Of a DNA stretch of 64,000 bases, positions 26,164 through 35,017 are shown piece after piece. The stretch's first letter is position 1, and the number at the start of each line of letters is the position of its first letter. The position numbers and the translations under genes were made by a program. The notes below the pieces were generated by a model. That model worked only from the letters and a program-made list of their open reading frames with translations. It did no database searches and was not told where the DNA came from. The stretch lies in assembly GCF_900119165.1 (NCBI RefSeq), contig NZ_FPJG01000006.1:3100001-3164000 (forward strand), in the 5' to 3' direction. Source of the stretch: Amycolatopsis australiensis (GTDB lineage: Bacteria > Actinomycetota > Actinomycetes > Mycobacteriales > Pseudonocardiaceae).

Positions 26164-26387
26164 GCTCGCCAATCTTCGTCCGGCTCGGCCGGCGCCGACA
26201 GCGCTGAGGGGATGAAGCCGGGCCGGGTGGTGGTCACCCTCGGTCCGACTCCGCTCGTCCAGGTGGTACTTGTGACACTTGTGGTGTTCTGACGGTATGT
26301 CCGGCTCAGAACTTCCGTCGGTTGACCGCGCGCGTGCGGGCGTCAAGCCTTGGGCGGCTGGAGACCCTCCTGGGAAGGACCGTTCGA

Positions 26388-28163
26388 ATGTCCTTGGGTG
26401 TTTCGTTCACCAAGCGAAGAATCTTCGCCACGCTCACCGCGCTCGTGCTGCCGCTCGCCGTCGTCCTCGCGCCCGCCGCGCACGCTGCCACCGGTGGCTC
26501 GCCGCTGCCCGTGGATCCCGGGCACGGCAAGCACAAGATCGCCCGGATGGCCGCGGAACCTCGGCACGACGTGCCGAACCCGCTGCTCAAGGAGCGGTTC
26601 GCCGACGAGGAAGAGGAGGACGGCGACGATCCCGCGCTGTCCGCGCTCTGCCAGACCTACATCGGCAAGCCGAACCCCTACCGGCCGCTCGCGCCGAACA
26701 CCGACGTCATCGCCGGCGACGCCGTCGCGCCCACCGGCAGCCAGACCGGGTGCAGCACCGCCCAGAACGAGACCACCGTCGCGGTCAACCCCGAGAACCC
26801 GCGCAACATCGTCGCCGGCGCGAACGACTACCGGCTCTACAACACGCGCGAGTCGCGCAACGACTCCGGCGGCTTCGCCTACACCTCGTTCGACGGCGGC
26901 CGGACCTGGGCGAACGTCCGGCTGCCGCACCTGGACTTCCCGACCGGCGCCGCCGCTCCGCTGTCCTACATGGACGCCGCCGGTGATCCGGCGATCGCGT
27001 TCGGGCCGCACAACACCGTCTACTACGCGACGCTCGTGTTCAGCCGGGCCGCCGTTCCCGACGACCAGCAGCTCGCCAGCGGCATCGCCGTGTCCGTGTC
27101 CCACGACGGCGGGCGCAGCTTCGGCGATCCGGCCGTCCTGCACCTCGACGGCGTCACGCCCGCCGGCACGCCCACGCCGACGAACATCTTCAACGACAAG
27201 GAGTGGATCGCCGCCGACCCGGTGACGGGCGACGTCTACGTGACCTGGACGCAGTTCACCTACGACGCGACCGGCCAGTTCGTCGAGTCGCCGATCGTGC
27301 TGTCGAAGTCGCGGGACTTCGGCCGGACGTGGTCGCCGATGCGCCGGGTTTCGCCGTCGCTGACCGGGTTCCACGGCGGGATCACGCCGTTCGGCAGCGG
27401 CTCGAACCCGGTGGTCACCCGCGACGGGACCGTCCAGATCGCCTACGAGACGTCGGTCTGCGCGTCGGCGGCGTGCGACCAGCCGTCCGACCACGACGCC
27501 GTCGTGGTGGCGACCTCGCGCGACGGCGGCCGGACGTTCCGGCACGCCGAGGTGGGCCTCGACTTCGACTTCCCGGTCAACGAAGACATCGGCAACAACG
27601 CCCTGACCGGCGAGAACTTCCGGATCAACAGCTTCCCGCAGCTGACCTACGACCGGGTGACCGACCACCTGTGGGTGACCTGGGCCGACGACCGCAACGG
27701 CGCCTACCACGACGGCAAGTCCGTCAAGACGAACGGCGACGCGTTCCTGAGCGGGTCCGACGGGCGCCACGGCTGGTCGCAGCCGGTCAAGGTCGGTACG
27801 GGCGCCGACGAGGTGTTCCCGGCGGTCGCGGCGCTGGCCGGCCGGGTCGCGGTGACGTTCTACACGCGCGGCTACGACCCGGACGGCATCGGGCTGGACT
27901 ACGCCTACGCCACCGGCTGGGGCGACAACCTGTCGCCGATCCGCCGGATCACGACCCAGACGGCGAACCCGCAGGTCCAGTTCGTCTCGACGGGCGCGGT
28001 GACGGGCAAGGAACTCCAGGGCGTGTTCATCGGCGACTACACGGCGGCCGCCGTCGGCGCGGACTTCCGGCTGCACCCGGTGTGGACGGACTTCCGCGGC
28101 AACCCGGGCGTGACGCTGCCGAACCAGGACGCCGGGACGCAGACGCTGGCGATGTTCCCGTAG
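26388..28163 (+). CDS. Secreted Asp-box (BNR/sialidase-like beta-propeller) protein
   Basis: The 591-residue protein has a signal peptide (about 1-35, FTKRRIFATLTALVLPLAVV then AHAA) and a beta-propeller with at least four Asp boxes (SFDGGRTW, SHDGGRSF, SRDFGRTW, SRDGGRTF). Asp boxes occur in sialidases but also in many non-enzymatic propellers; I see no convincing sialidase Arg triad, so the name sialidase should be used with care. An acidic run DEEEEDGDD sits near 75. ATG 26388 has GGGAAGGA upstream. A strong terminator follows. Confidence 0.85.
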   Translation: MSLGVSFTKRRIFATLTALVLPLAVVLAPAAHAATGGSPLPVDPGHGKHKIARMAAEPRHDVPNPLLKERFADEEEEDGDDPALSALCQTYIGKPNPYRPLAPNTDVIAGDAVAPTGSQTGCSTAQNETTVAVNPENPRNIVAGANDYRLYNTRESRNDSGGFAYTSFDGGRTWANVRLPHLDFPTGAAAPLSYMDAAGDPAIAFGPHNTVYYATLVFSRAAVPDDQQLASGIAVSVSHDGGRSFGDPAVLHLDGVTPAGTPTPTNIFNDKEWIAADPVTGDVYVTWTQFTYDATGQFVESPIVLSKSRDFGRTWSPMRRVSPSLTGFHGGITPFGSGSNPVVTRDGTVQIAYETSVCASAACDQPSDHDAVVVATSRDGGRTFRHAEVGLDFDFPVNEDIGNNALTGENFRINSFPQLTYDRVTDHLWVTWADDRNGAYHDGKSVKTNGDAFLSGSDGRHGWSQPVKVGTGADEVFPAVAALAGRVAVTFYTRGYDPDGIGLDYAYATGWGDNLSPIRRITTQTANPQVQFVSTGAVTGKELQGVFIGDYTAAAVGADFRLHPVWTDFRGNPGVTLPNQDAGTQTLAMFP

Positions 28164-28171
28164 CGGGACGG

Positions 28172-28203
28172 GCCCGTGCCGGCCGGACGCGGCCGGCACG
28201 GGC
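28172..28203. terminator. Bidirectional terminator
   Basis: GCCCGTGCCGGCC, six-base loop, GGCCGGCACGGGC: a perfect 13-bp stem between the convergent ends of the Asp-box protein gene and the DNA polymerase gene. Confidence 0.8.
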
Positions 28204-28215
28204 TTCTCGCGGGCG

Positions 28216-29904
28216 TCACTTGGCGTCGGCGTAGGTGTCCACCACCGCGACCTGCATCGGGAACCGGACCGGGCAGGCCGGGCCGAACAGCATCCTCGCC
28301 GCCTCCGCCACCGAGTCCTCGATCGCGGCCGGCACCTGGGCCGCCAGCTCGGCCGGGGTGTGCACGATGACCTCGTCGTGCTGGAAGAACACCAGGTGCG
28401 CCGGGGACGGCAGCCGCTGGCGCAGGGTCGCCAGCAGGACCGCGGTCATGTCGGCCGCGCTCGCCTGGACCACGAAGTTGCGCGTGAACCGGCCCCAGCC
28501 GCGGGACGCGCGGCGTGCCTTCAGCTCCGCGGCCTCGTCCGACGCCAGGCCGCCGGTCAGCGCCCGCCAGGCCGCCGAGGGCGCGGGCGACGTCCGGCCC
28601 AGCCGGGACCGGACGCGCTCGCCGCGTTCGCCCGCCTGCGCCGCACGCTCCACATAGGACACCGCGTCCGGGAACCGCTGGCGCAGCAACCCCAGCAGCG
28701 GGCCCGCCTCCCCGGACGTGCCGCCGTACATCGCCGAGAGCATCGCGATCTTCGCGCGGGCGCGGTCGTCACGGTCGTCGTCCGCGGCCGGGACCCAGCG
28801 GGCGCCCGAGAACAACGCCTCGCCGAGCCGCGCGTACAGGTCCGTCGCCGCCGCGACGTCGGCCAGGCGGCGGTCGCCCGACAGCGCCGTCAGCACCCGC
28901 GGCTCGAGCTGGGCCGCGTCCGCCACCACCAGTTTCCAGCCGGGGTCCGCGCGCACGCACGTGCGCAGCACCTTCGGGATCTGCAGCGCGCCGCCGCCGC
29001 GGCTGGCCCACCGCCCGGACACCACGCCGCCGACGACGTAGTGCGGACGGAACCGGCCGTCGCCGACCCACTCGTCGAGCCACGCCCAGCCGTTCGCCGT
29101 GAACAGCCGCGACAGCTCCTTGTACTCCAGCAGCGGCGCGACCGCGGGGTGGTCGATGCCGCGCAGCAGGTACTTCCGCGCCGCCGGCACTTCGATGCCT
29201 TCGCGGGCCAGCGCCCGCACGACGCTCGGCGGCGAGTCCGGGTTGACCGGCCGCCCGCCGAACGCCTCGCTGATCTTCGCCGCCAGCTCCACCAGCGCTT
29301 TCGGCCGCTGACCGGCCGGCACCCGCGGGCCCAGCCGCTCGGCGAGGAGTGCTTCGTGCACGTCGGCCCGCCACGGCAGCCCGTCGGCCGACATCTCCGC
29401 CGCGGCCAGCGCGCTCGCCGACTCCGCGGCCAGCAGCAGCCGCATCCGGTCCGGGTGCTCGCCCGCGGCCACCCGCCGCTCCTGCTCCGCCAGGACGCGC
29501 CGGACCGCCGTGACGACCGTCACGCCCTCGGGGAGCGTCGGCACGCGGGTTTCGAACAGCGTCGGCTGCGCCAGCTCGACGGCCGCCGCGTCGGCCGGCG
29601 GCTCCTCGCCGTTCGCCCTGGCCCAGGCCGCGCGCAGGCTCCGCGACTGCCCTTCCTGGCCCTCGTACGCCAGCAGCAGTCCCTCGGCGAGCTCCAGGTC
29701 GTAGCAGCGGCGCACCCGCAGCCCGGCGGCCATGAGCACCGGATACGTGCGCTCCACGGACGGGAACACCCACCGCGGCCGGTGCGCCGCCTCCAGCTCC
29801 CGCGCCAGCTCCGCGAACCCCGCTTCGTCCAGGCCCGCCACCGTCGAGGACGGCGTGCGCACGGTGAAGCTCCCGTCCTCCTCCCGCCCGGCGATCACCT
29901 GCAC
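28216..29904 (-). CDS. A-family DNA polymerase, actinobacterial short form
   Basis: The 562-residue protein corresponds to what is usually annotated as bifunctional 3'-5' exonuclease/DNA polymerase in actinobacteria, a second PolA-like enzyme without the 5' nuclease. Polymerase motif A is VVADAAQLEPRVL (near 345), motif B RARAKIAMLSAMYG and motif C FFQHDEVIVH (near 505). The first about 120 residues are all that is left for an exonuclease domain, and the expected DxE of motif Exo I is not visible, so proofreading is doubtful. The GTG at 29904 is the likely start. A role in repair or translesion synthesis is possible. Confidence 0.88.
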   Translation of the reverse strand: MQVIAGREEDGSFTVRTPSSTVAGLDEAGFAELARELEAAHRPRWVFPSVERTYPVLMAAGLRVRRCYDLELAEGLLLAYEGQEGQSRSLRAAWARANGEEPPADAAAVELAQPTLFETRVPTLPEGVTVVTAVRRVLAEQERRVAAGEHPDRMRLLLAAESASALAAAEMSADGLPWRADVHEALLAERLGPRVPAGQRPKALVELAAKISEAFGGRPVNPDSPPSVVRALAREGIEVPAARKYLLRGIDHPAVAPLLEYKELSRLFTANGWAWLDEWVGDGRFRPHYVVGGVVSGRWASRGGGALQIPKVLRTCVRADPGWKLVVADAAQLEPRVLTALSGDRRLADVAAATDLYARLGEALFSGARWVPAADDDRDDRARAKIAMLSAMYGGTSGEAGPLLGLLRQRFPDAVSYVERAAQAGERGERVRSRLGRTSPAPSAAWRALTGGLASDEAAELKARRASRGWGRFTRNFVVQASAADMTAVLLATLRQRLPSPAHLVFFQHDEVIVHTPAELAAQVPAAIEDSVAEAARMLFGPACPVRFPMQVAVVDTYADAK

Positions 29905-29978
29905 CCGGACATCATGCCGACCACCACCGACAAAAACCGGACCACGGACACGGCTGGTGCGCTCGCCGCGTCGTTGGT

Positions 29979-29993
29979 TTACTGTCCAGTAGC
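29979..29993 (+). promoter_or_regulatory. TTACTGTCCAGTAGC motif before the acyl-CoA synthetase
   Basis: TTACTGTCCAGTAGC lies 66 nt before the ATG at 30059. A 15-nt match with one difference is found before the SDR gene (36332-36346). It holds the palindrome TACTG-TC-CAGTA and also a -10-like TACTGT, so it may be an operator, a promoter element or both. Confidence 0.35.
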
Positions 29994-30058
29994 TCCCATA
30001 CCGCCGGTACGCCCGCCGTCGGCGTGGGCTCTCTTCCCGCAGCAACGGAGGTGCCTGG

Positions 30059-31693
30059 ATGAGCCTGGTCGCGCTGGCCACGCAGGTGGCGGACAAGGTG
30101 GCCGAGACCGCCCGCAGCGTCGAGGTGATGCGGCGCGCGGGGCTCGTTCCCTTCCCCCGGCTCGACGAAGGGGTCCGCTCCCTGGTCGCGCTGCGGAAGT
30201 TCGGCCCGTTCGCCGGCGCGAACCACATCTCCGCACGCCGCGACCCGACCGCCGTCGGCATCGTCGACGAGCTCGGCCCGCTCACCTACAAGCAGCTCGA
30301 CGACCAGTCGAACGCGCTGGCCAGGGCCTGGTCGGAGCGGGGCATCGAGCCCGGCCAGGTCGTCGCCGCGCTCTGCCGCGACCATCGCGGCCTGGTCCTC
30401 ACGATGGCCGCGTCGGGCAAGCTCGGCGTCCGGCTGCTGCTGATGAACACCGGGTTCGCGAAGCCGCAGCTGGCCGACGTCGCCCAGCGCGAAGGCGTCA
30501 CCGCGCTCGTGTACGACCAGGAGTTCACCGGCCTGCTCGACGCCGTCCCGGACCACGTCGACCGCTACCTCGCCTGGGTCGACCCGGACACCGACCTGAC
30601 CGGCCGGGACGTGCCGGTGCTGTCGGAGATCATCGCCAGCACCGACGACCGGCCCTGGCCCGCGCCGGCCAAGCCGGGCGGGTTCGTGCTGCTGACCAGC
30701 GGCACCACCGGCACGCCGAAGGGCGCGCCGCGGCCGCACACCTCCGCGCTCGCCTCGGCGCAGTTCCTCGACCGGATCCCGCTGCGGGCCAACGAGGCCA
30801 CCTACATGGGCGCGCCGCTGTTCCACGGCACCGGTCTCTCGCAGTTCATCCTCTCCTTCGCGCTCGGCTCGAAGGTCGTGATGCGCCGCAAGTTCCACCC
30901 GGAAGAGGCGCTGCGCGGCGTCGCCGAGCACAAGTGCACCGCGCTCGTGCTGGTGCCGACCATGCTGCAGCGCATCGTCGACCTGCCGAAGGACGTCCGC
31001 GAGAAGTACGACACCTCGTCGCTGCGGATCATCTTCGTCGCCGGTTCGGCCCTGTCGCCGGACCTCGGCAACCGCGCGAACGAGGCGTTCGGCCCGGTCG
31101 TCCACAACCTCTACGGCTCGACGGAGGTCGCGGTGGCGACGGTCGCGACGCCGGAGGACTGGGCGAAGGCGCCGGGCACGGTCGGCCGCCCGCCGGTCGG
31201 CTGCAAGGTGGCGCTCTACGACCAGGACGGCCGCCGCATCACCGAGCCGAACGTCACCGGCCGCGTGTTCGTCGGCAGCGGCCTCAGCTTCGGCGGCTAC
31301 ACCGACGGCAGGCACAAGGAGATCATCGACGGCCTGCTCTCCAGCGGCGACGTCGGCCACTTCGACGAAGACGGCCTGCTGTTCATCGACGGCCGCGACG
31401 ACGAGATGATCGTCTCCGGCGGCGAGAACGTGTTCCCCATCGAGGTGGAGAACCTCCTGGTCGAGCGCGAGGACGTGCTCGAGGCGGCGGTGATCGGGGT
31501 CGACGACCCGGAGTTCGGGCAGCGGCTCAAGGCGTTCGTGGTGCGGGCCGAGGGCGCCGACCTCGACGCGGACGGCGTCCGGGAGTACGTCAAGGCGAAC
31601 CTGGCGCGCTACAAGGTGCCCCGGGACGTCGAGTTCCTCGACGAGCTGCCGCGCAACGCGACCGGAAAGGTGCTGCGGAACAAGTTGTCATGA
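30059..31693 (+). CDS. Acyl-CoA synthetase (FadD-like, AMP-binding)
   Basis: The 544-residue enzyme activates a carboxylic acid with ATP and joins it to CoA. The P-loop LLTSGTTGTPKGAPRPH lies near 213, the YGSTE motif near 360, the hinge/ligand region FIDGRDDEMIVSGGENVFP near 450, and the C-terminal catalytic lysine in RNATGKVLRNKLS. The long N-terminus (VETARSVEVMRRAGLV) is typical of actinobacterial FadD proteins for medium- or long-chain acids. ATG 30059 has GGAGGT six nt upstream. It overlaps the convergent NTF2-like gene by 6 nt. Confidence 0.92.
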   Translation: MSLVALATQVADKVAETARSVEVMRRAGLVPFPRLDEGVRSLVALRKFGPFAGANHISARRDPTAVGIVDELGPLTYKQLDDQSNALARAWSERGIEPGQVVAALCRDHRGLVLTMAASGKLGVRLLLMNTGFAKPQLADVAQREGVTALVYDQEFTGLLDAVPDHVDRYLAWVDPDTDLTGRDVPVLSEIIASTDDRPWPAPAKPGGFVLLTSGTTGTPKGAPRPHTSALASAQFLDRIPLRANEATYMGAPLFHGTGLSQFILSFALGSKVVMRRKFHPEEALRGVAEHKCTALVLVPTMLQRIVDLPKDVREKYDTSSLRIIFVAGSALSPDLGNRANEAFGPVVHNLYGSTEVAVATVATPEDWAKAPGTVGRPPVGCKVALYDQDGRRITEPNVTGRVFVGSGLSFGGYTDGRHKEIIDGLLSSGDVGHFDEDGLLFIDGRDDEMIVSGGENVFPIEVENLLVEREDVLEAAVIGVDDPEFGQRLKAFVVRAEGADLDADGVREYVKANLARYKVPRDVEFLDELPRNATGKVLRNKLS

Positions 31694-32020
31694 TCCGCGC
31701 TGCACGTTGACGATCTGCCAGCGCCCGGCGCGGCGGGCCGCGACCACCGTGCACCCGGCGCCGTCGCGGTGCCCGGTCGCGACGCCGACCGACGGCGTGA
31801 CCCGCAGGATCGTCCACCGGAAGGCGCCCGACGGCGCCCGGCCGGGCCAGTCCGCCTTGCCCAGCACGCGCCCGGCCGGGCCGTCGCCGCGGAAGTCGGC
31901 GGCCAGCAGCGGCTCCCAGGCGCGCGCGTCGCCGCGTGCCTCGGCGTCCCGCCAGCGGGTCAGCAGCTCTTCGAACGTCTCCACGCCTTCGAAGTTCGCA
32001 CCCGCGGATGGCCGCAACAT
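31688..32020 (-). CDS. Small NTF2/SnoaL-like protein
   Basis: The 110-residue protein resembles the DUF4440/SnoaL-like NTF2 fold: FEELLTRWRDAEARGDARAWEPLLAADFRGDGPAGRVLGKADW, then beta strands with the typical VTPSVGVATGHRDGAGCTVVAARRAGRWQIVNVQ end. These proteins form small cone-shaped pockets and may be enzymes or binding proteins. AGGTGG lies before ATG 32020. It is divergent from the large LuxR regulator, with 40 nt between the starts, and could be its target. Confidence 0.8.
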   Translation of the reverse strand: MLRPSAGANFEGVETFEELLTRWRDAEARGDARAWEPLLAADFRGDGPAGRVLGKADWPGRAPSGAFRWTILRVTPSVGVATGHRDGAGCTVVAARRAGRWQIVNVQRGS

Positions 32021-32060
32021 CGGCCACCTGGCCGAGAATCGCTGGCAGACTGACCGGGCC

Positions 32061-35015
32061 ATGACCGAGACGAAACTCCTGCCCGCCGGCACGGTCACCA
32101 TCCTGTGCGCGGGGGACGCGCCCGCGGCCGCCTTCGCGACGCCCGAAGCGGCGCTCGCGACGCTGACCGGCGGCCCCGCCGCGCTCCACACCGGCGAGGC
32201 CTGGCTCCGCGACGACGGCACGCCGACCGGGCCCGCCGTCCGGCGCTGCGAGCTGCTGCGCGAGCTGGCCGACGACCGGACGCTCGTCTCCGCCCCGGCC
32301 GCGGCCGCCCTCGACGGCGTCACCCTGCACGACCTCGGCGTCCACCGGCTGGCCGACCTCACCGCGCCGGAGCGGATCTTCCAGCTCGGCGGGACTCCGG
32401 CGCCGCTGCGCTCGCTCGGCGCCGTGCCGCACAACCTCCCGGTGCAGCTCACCGGGTTCGTCGGCCGCGAAACCGAGGCCCGCGAAGCCGGCGCCCGGCT
32501 CGCGGGCGGACGGCTCGTCACGCTCGCCGGGCCGGGCGGCAGCGGCAAGACGCGGCTGGCCGCGCAGGTCGCGGCCGCGGCGGCGGCACGGTGGCCCGAC
32601 GGGGTGTGGTGGGCGGAGCTGGACGCCGTCACCGGGCGCGCCGAGGTCGCCGAGCTGGTCGCCGCGACGCTCGGCGTGCCGGTGGAGCCGCGAGCCGGCG
32701 CCGCCCGCTCGGTCGCGAACCGGCTGCGCGACCGGCGCGTGCTGCTCTGCCTCGACAACTGCGAACAGGTCCTCGACGGCGTCGCCGACCTCGTCGTCGA
32801 ACTGCTCCGCTCCTGCCCCGAGGTCGCGGTGCTGGCGACCAGCCGCGAACCCGTCGGCGTGCCGGGCGAGACGGTGTGGCGGGTGCCGCCGCTGGCCGTC
32901 GAGGACGCCGTCGCGCTGTTCGTCGAACGGGCGGCCGCGGTGCGGCCACTGTTCACTTTGGACGGTTCCAGCGCGGCCGCCGTCCGGTCGGTCTGCACCC
33001 GGCTCGACGGCATCCCGCTGGCCGTCGAGCTGGCCGCGGCGTGGCTGGGCACCCTGACGCCGCACCAGGTCGACGCCGGCCTCGACGACCGGTTCGCCCT
33101 GCTCACCCGCGGCCCGCGCGGGGTGCCGGAACGGCAGCAGACCCTCGAAGCCTCGATCGCCTGGAGCCACGACCAGCTCACCGCCCAAGACCGGGCGGTG
33201 TTCCGCCGGCTCGCCGTCTTCGCGGGCGGGTTCACGCTCGACGCGGCCGGTGGCCCGGCCGTGCTGCCGTCGCTGGGCCGGCTGGTCGACAAGTCCCTCG
33301 TCGTCGCCGAAGACGGGCGCTACCGGCTGCTGGAGACGCTGCGCGAGTACGCGGCGGCCCGGCTGGCCGAGGCGGGGGAGACCGAGGCCGCGCGCGACCG
33401 CCACCTCGACCACTTCCTCGCGTTCGCCGAAGCCGCCGAGCCCGGCCTCGACCGAGACAAGGACGCCTGGCGGGCGCGGATGGAGCCGGAGCGGGACAAC
33501 TTCCGCGCGGCGCTGGAGTGGGGGCTGGCCCAGGACGATCCCACGCGGGGCCGCCGGCTCGCCGCCGCCGTCGCGTGGCTGTGGAACCTGCGGGGCCGCG
33601 GCCACGAGGGCCTGGCGTTCCTGAAGCGGGCCGTCGCGCGGTGCCCGGACGAGCGGTCGGTGCTGCAGGCCCGGCTGCTCACCGGCATGGGACTGGTCGC
33701 GGACACGACCGCGCCGTTCGACGTCGAAGCCGCGCGGCAGGGCCTGGACCTGGCCACCGAACTCGGCGAGACGCGGCTACGCGCGCGCTGTCTGTCGCTG
33801 ACCGCGCTCGGCCACCTGTACACGGACTTCGACGCGGCTTGGGACATCGCGCTCGAAGCCGGGAAAGCCGCGGAGTCCGACAGCTTCGCCCGCGACAGCG
33901 CGTTGCTGCTGCGCGGGATCAGCCTCCACGCGCGAGACCGGCACGGCGAAGCCGATCCGTTGCTCGCCGAAGCGGCCGAAGGCCTCCTGGCCCGGGGTGA
34001 CCGGGGCCTGGCGTCGACTGTCCTCAGTGTCCAGTCGGCGAGCGCGCTGGCCGCGGCGGACCTGCCGCGGGCACGCGAACTCGCCGAGCGGGCGGTCGAG
34101 GTCGCCGCGCCGCTCGGCGACTTCCACCGGGTCAACACGACGCTGTGCCGGCTGGCGATGGTGCACTGCCTGGCCGGCGACGTCGACGCGGGGTTCCGGG
34201 TGATGGACCCGTTCCGGAAACTGGTTTCGGCCGCCGGGGACGTCTTCGTGCCGGGCATGGCGGGCGTGCTGGGCGAGCTGTACTGGCGCCGCGGCGAGCT
34301 TACGGAGGCCGAGCGCTGGTTCGCGCGCGAAGCCGTGCCCGGGACGTACATGGCGGCGCAGGGGCTCGCCCAGCGCGGTGCCGTGCTGCGCGCGCTCGGC
34401 CGGCGTGCGGAGGCCGCGGAGGTCGTCGCCACCGCCGTCGACCTGACCCGCCGCTGGGGCCTGCCCTCGGCGCTGGCCGACGCACTCGATCAGCAGGGGT
34501 ACCTGGCCGCGCCGGAGGAGGCCGCCGAGCTGCACCACGAGGCGTTGACGCTCCGCCTCGACCACGGCCTGCGCCTGGGCGTCCTGGCCGGCCTGGACGC
34601 GCTGACCGCGGTCCTCGCCCGCACCGGCCGTGAGGCCGACGCCGCCCGGGTGCTCGTCTCGGCGTCCCGGGCCCGCGCCGAGCTGGGCTTCCCCCGCCGC
34701 CCGGGCGATCAGGCCGAGCTGGACGCGCTCGGCCTGACGACGGACGAGGAGCCGATGAGCCTCGACGACGTCGTCGCGTTCGTCCGCCGGACGCGAGGCG
34801 CGCGCGGCCGCCCGTCGAGCGGCTGGGGGAGCCTGACCCCGACCGAGCTGGCGGTCGTGAAGCTGGCGGCCGGGGGCTGCACGAACCCGGAGATCGGCGC
34901 GCGGCTGTTCATGAGCCGCGGCACGGTGAAGACGCACCTGGCGCACGTCTACGCGAAGCTGGGCATCGCGAACCGCACGGAGCTGGCCACGATCGCGGCC
35001 GCCCACCGCGGCTGA
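32061..35015 (+). CDS. Large LuxR-type ATPase regulator with remnant cyclase N-terminus
   Basis: The 984-residue protein has an N-terminal piece (1-110) ending in LGVHRLADLTAPERIFQL, the sequence that normally links a class III nucleotide cyclase to an NB-ARC ATPase in actinobacterial cyclase-ATPase-LuxR proteins. Here the cyclase is too short and lacks the metal-binding aspartates. A STAND/NB-ARC ATPase follows (Walker A GPGGSGKT at 157-164, Walker B LLCLDNCEQ near 225), then a TPR-like helical array (about 480-900), and a LuxR HTH at the C-terminus (LTPTELAVVKLAAGGCTNPEIGARLFMSRGTVKTHLAHVYAKLGI). It probably senses a signal through the helical repeats. Confidence 0.9.
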   Translation: MTETKLLPAGTVTILCAGDAPAAAFATPEAALATLTGGPAALHTGEAWLRDDGTPTGPAVRRCELLRELADDRTLVSAPAAAALDGVTLHDLGVHRLADLTAPERIFQLGGTPAPLRSLGAVPHNLPVQLTGFVGRETEAREAGARLAGGRLVTLAGPGGSGKTRLAAQVAAAAAARWPDGVWWAELDAVTGRAEVAELVAATLGVPVEPRAGAARSVANRLRDRRVLLCLDNCEQVLDGVADLVVELLRSCPEVAVLATSREPVGVPGETVWRVPPLAVEDAVALFVERAAAVRPLFTLDGSSAAAVRSVCTRLDGIPLAVELAAAWLGTLTPHQVDAGLDDRFALLTRGPRGVPERQQTLEASIAWSHDQLTAQDRAVFRRLAVFAGGFTLDAAGGPAVLPSLGRLVDKSLVVAEDGRYRLLETLREYAAARLAEAGETEAARDRHLDHFLAFAEAAEPGLDRDKDAWRARMEPERDNFRAALEWGLAQDDPTRGRRLAAAVAWLWNLRGRGHEGLAFLKRAVARCPDERSVLQARLLTGMGLVADTTAPFDVEAARQGLDLATELGETRLRARCLSLTALGHLYTDFDAAWDIALEAGKAAESDSFARDSALLLRGISLHARDRHGEADPLLAEAAEGLLARGDRGLASTVLSVQSASALAAADLPRARELAERAVEVAAPLGDFHRVNTTLCRLAMVHCLAGDVDAGFRVMDPFRKLVSAAGDVFVPGMAGVLGELYWRRGELTEAERWFAREAVPGTYMAAQGLAQRGAVLRALGRRAEAAEVVATAVDLTRRWGLPSALADALDQQGYLAAPEEAAELHHEALTLRLDHGLRLGVLAGLDALTAVLARTGREADAARVLVSASRARAELGFPRRPGDQAELDALGLTTDEEPMSLDDVVAFVRRTRGARGRPSSGWGSLTPTELAVVKLAAGGCTNPEIGARLFMSRGTVKTHLAHVYAKLGIANRTELATIAAAHRG

Positions 35016-35017
35016 CG

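Noticed and set aside
26388..28163. Sialidase
   Set aside because: Asp boxes are present, but the catalytic Arg triad and Tyr/Glu pair are not recognisable; Asp-box propellers are often not sialidases.
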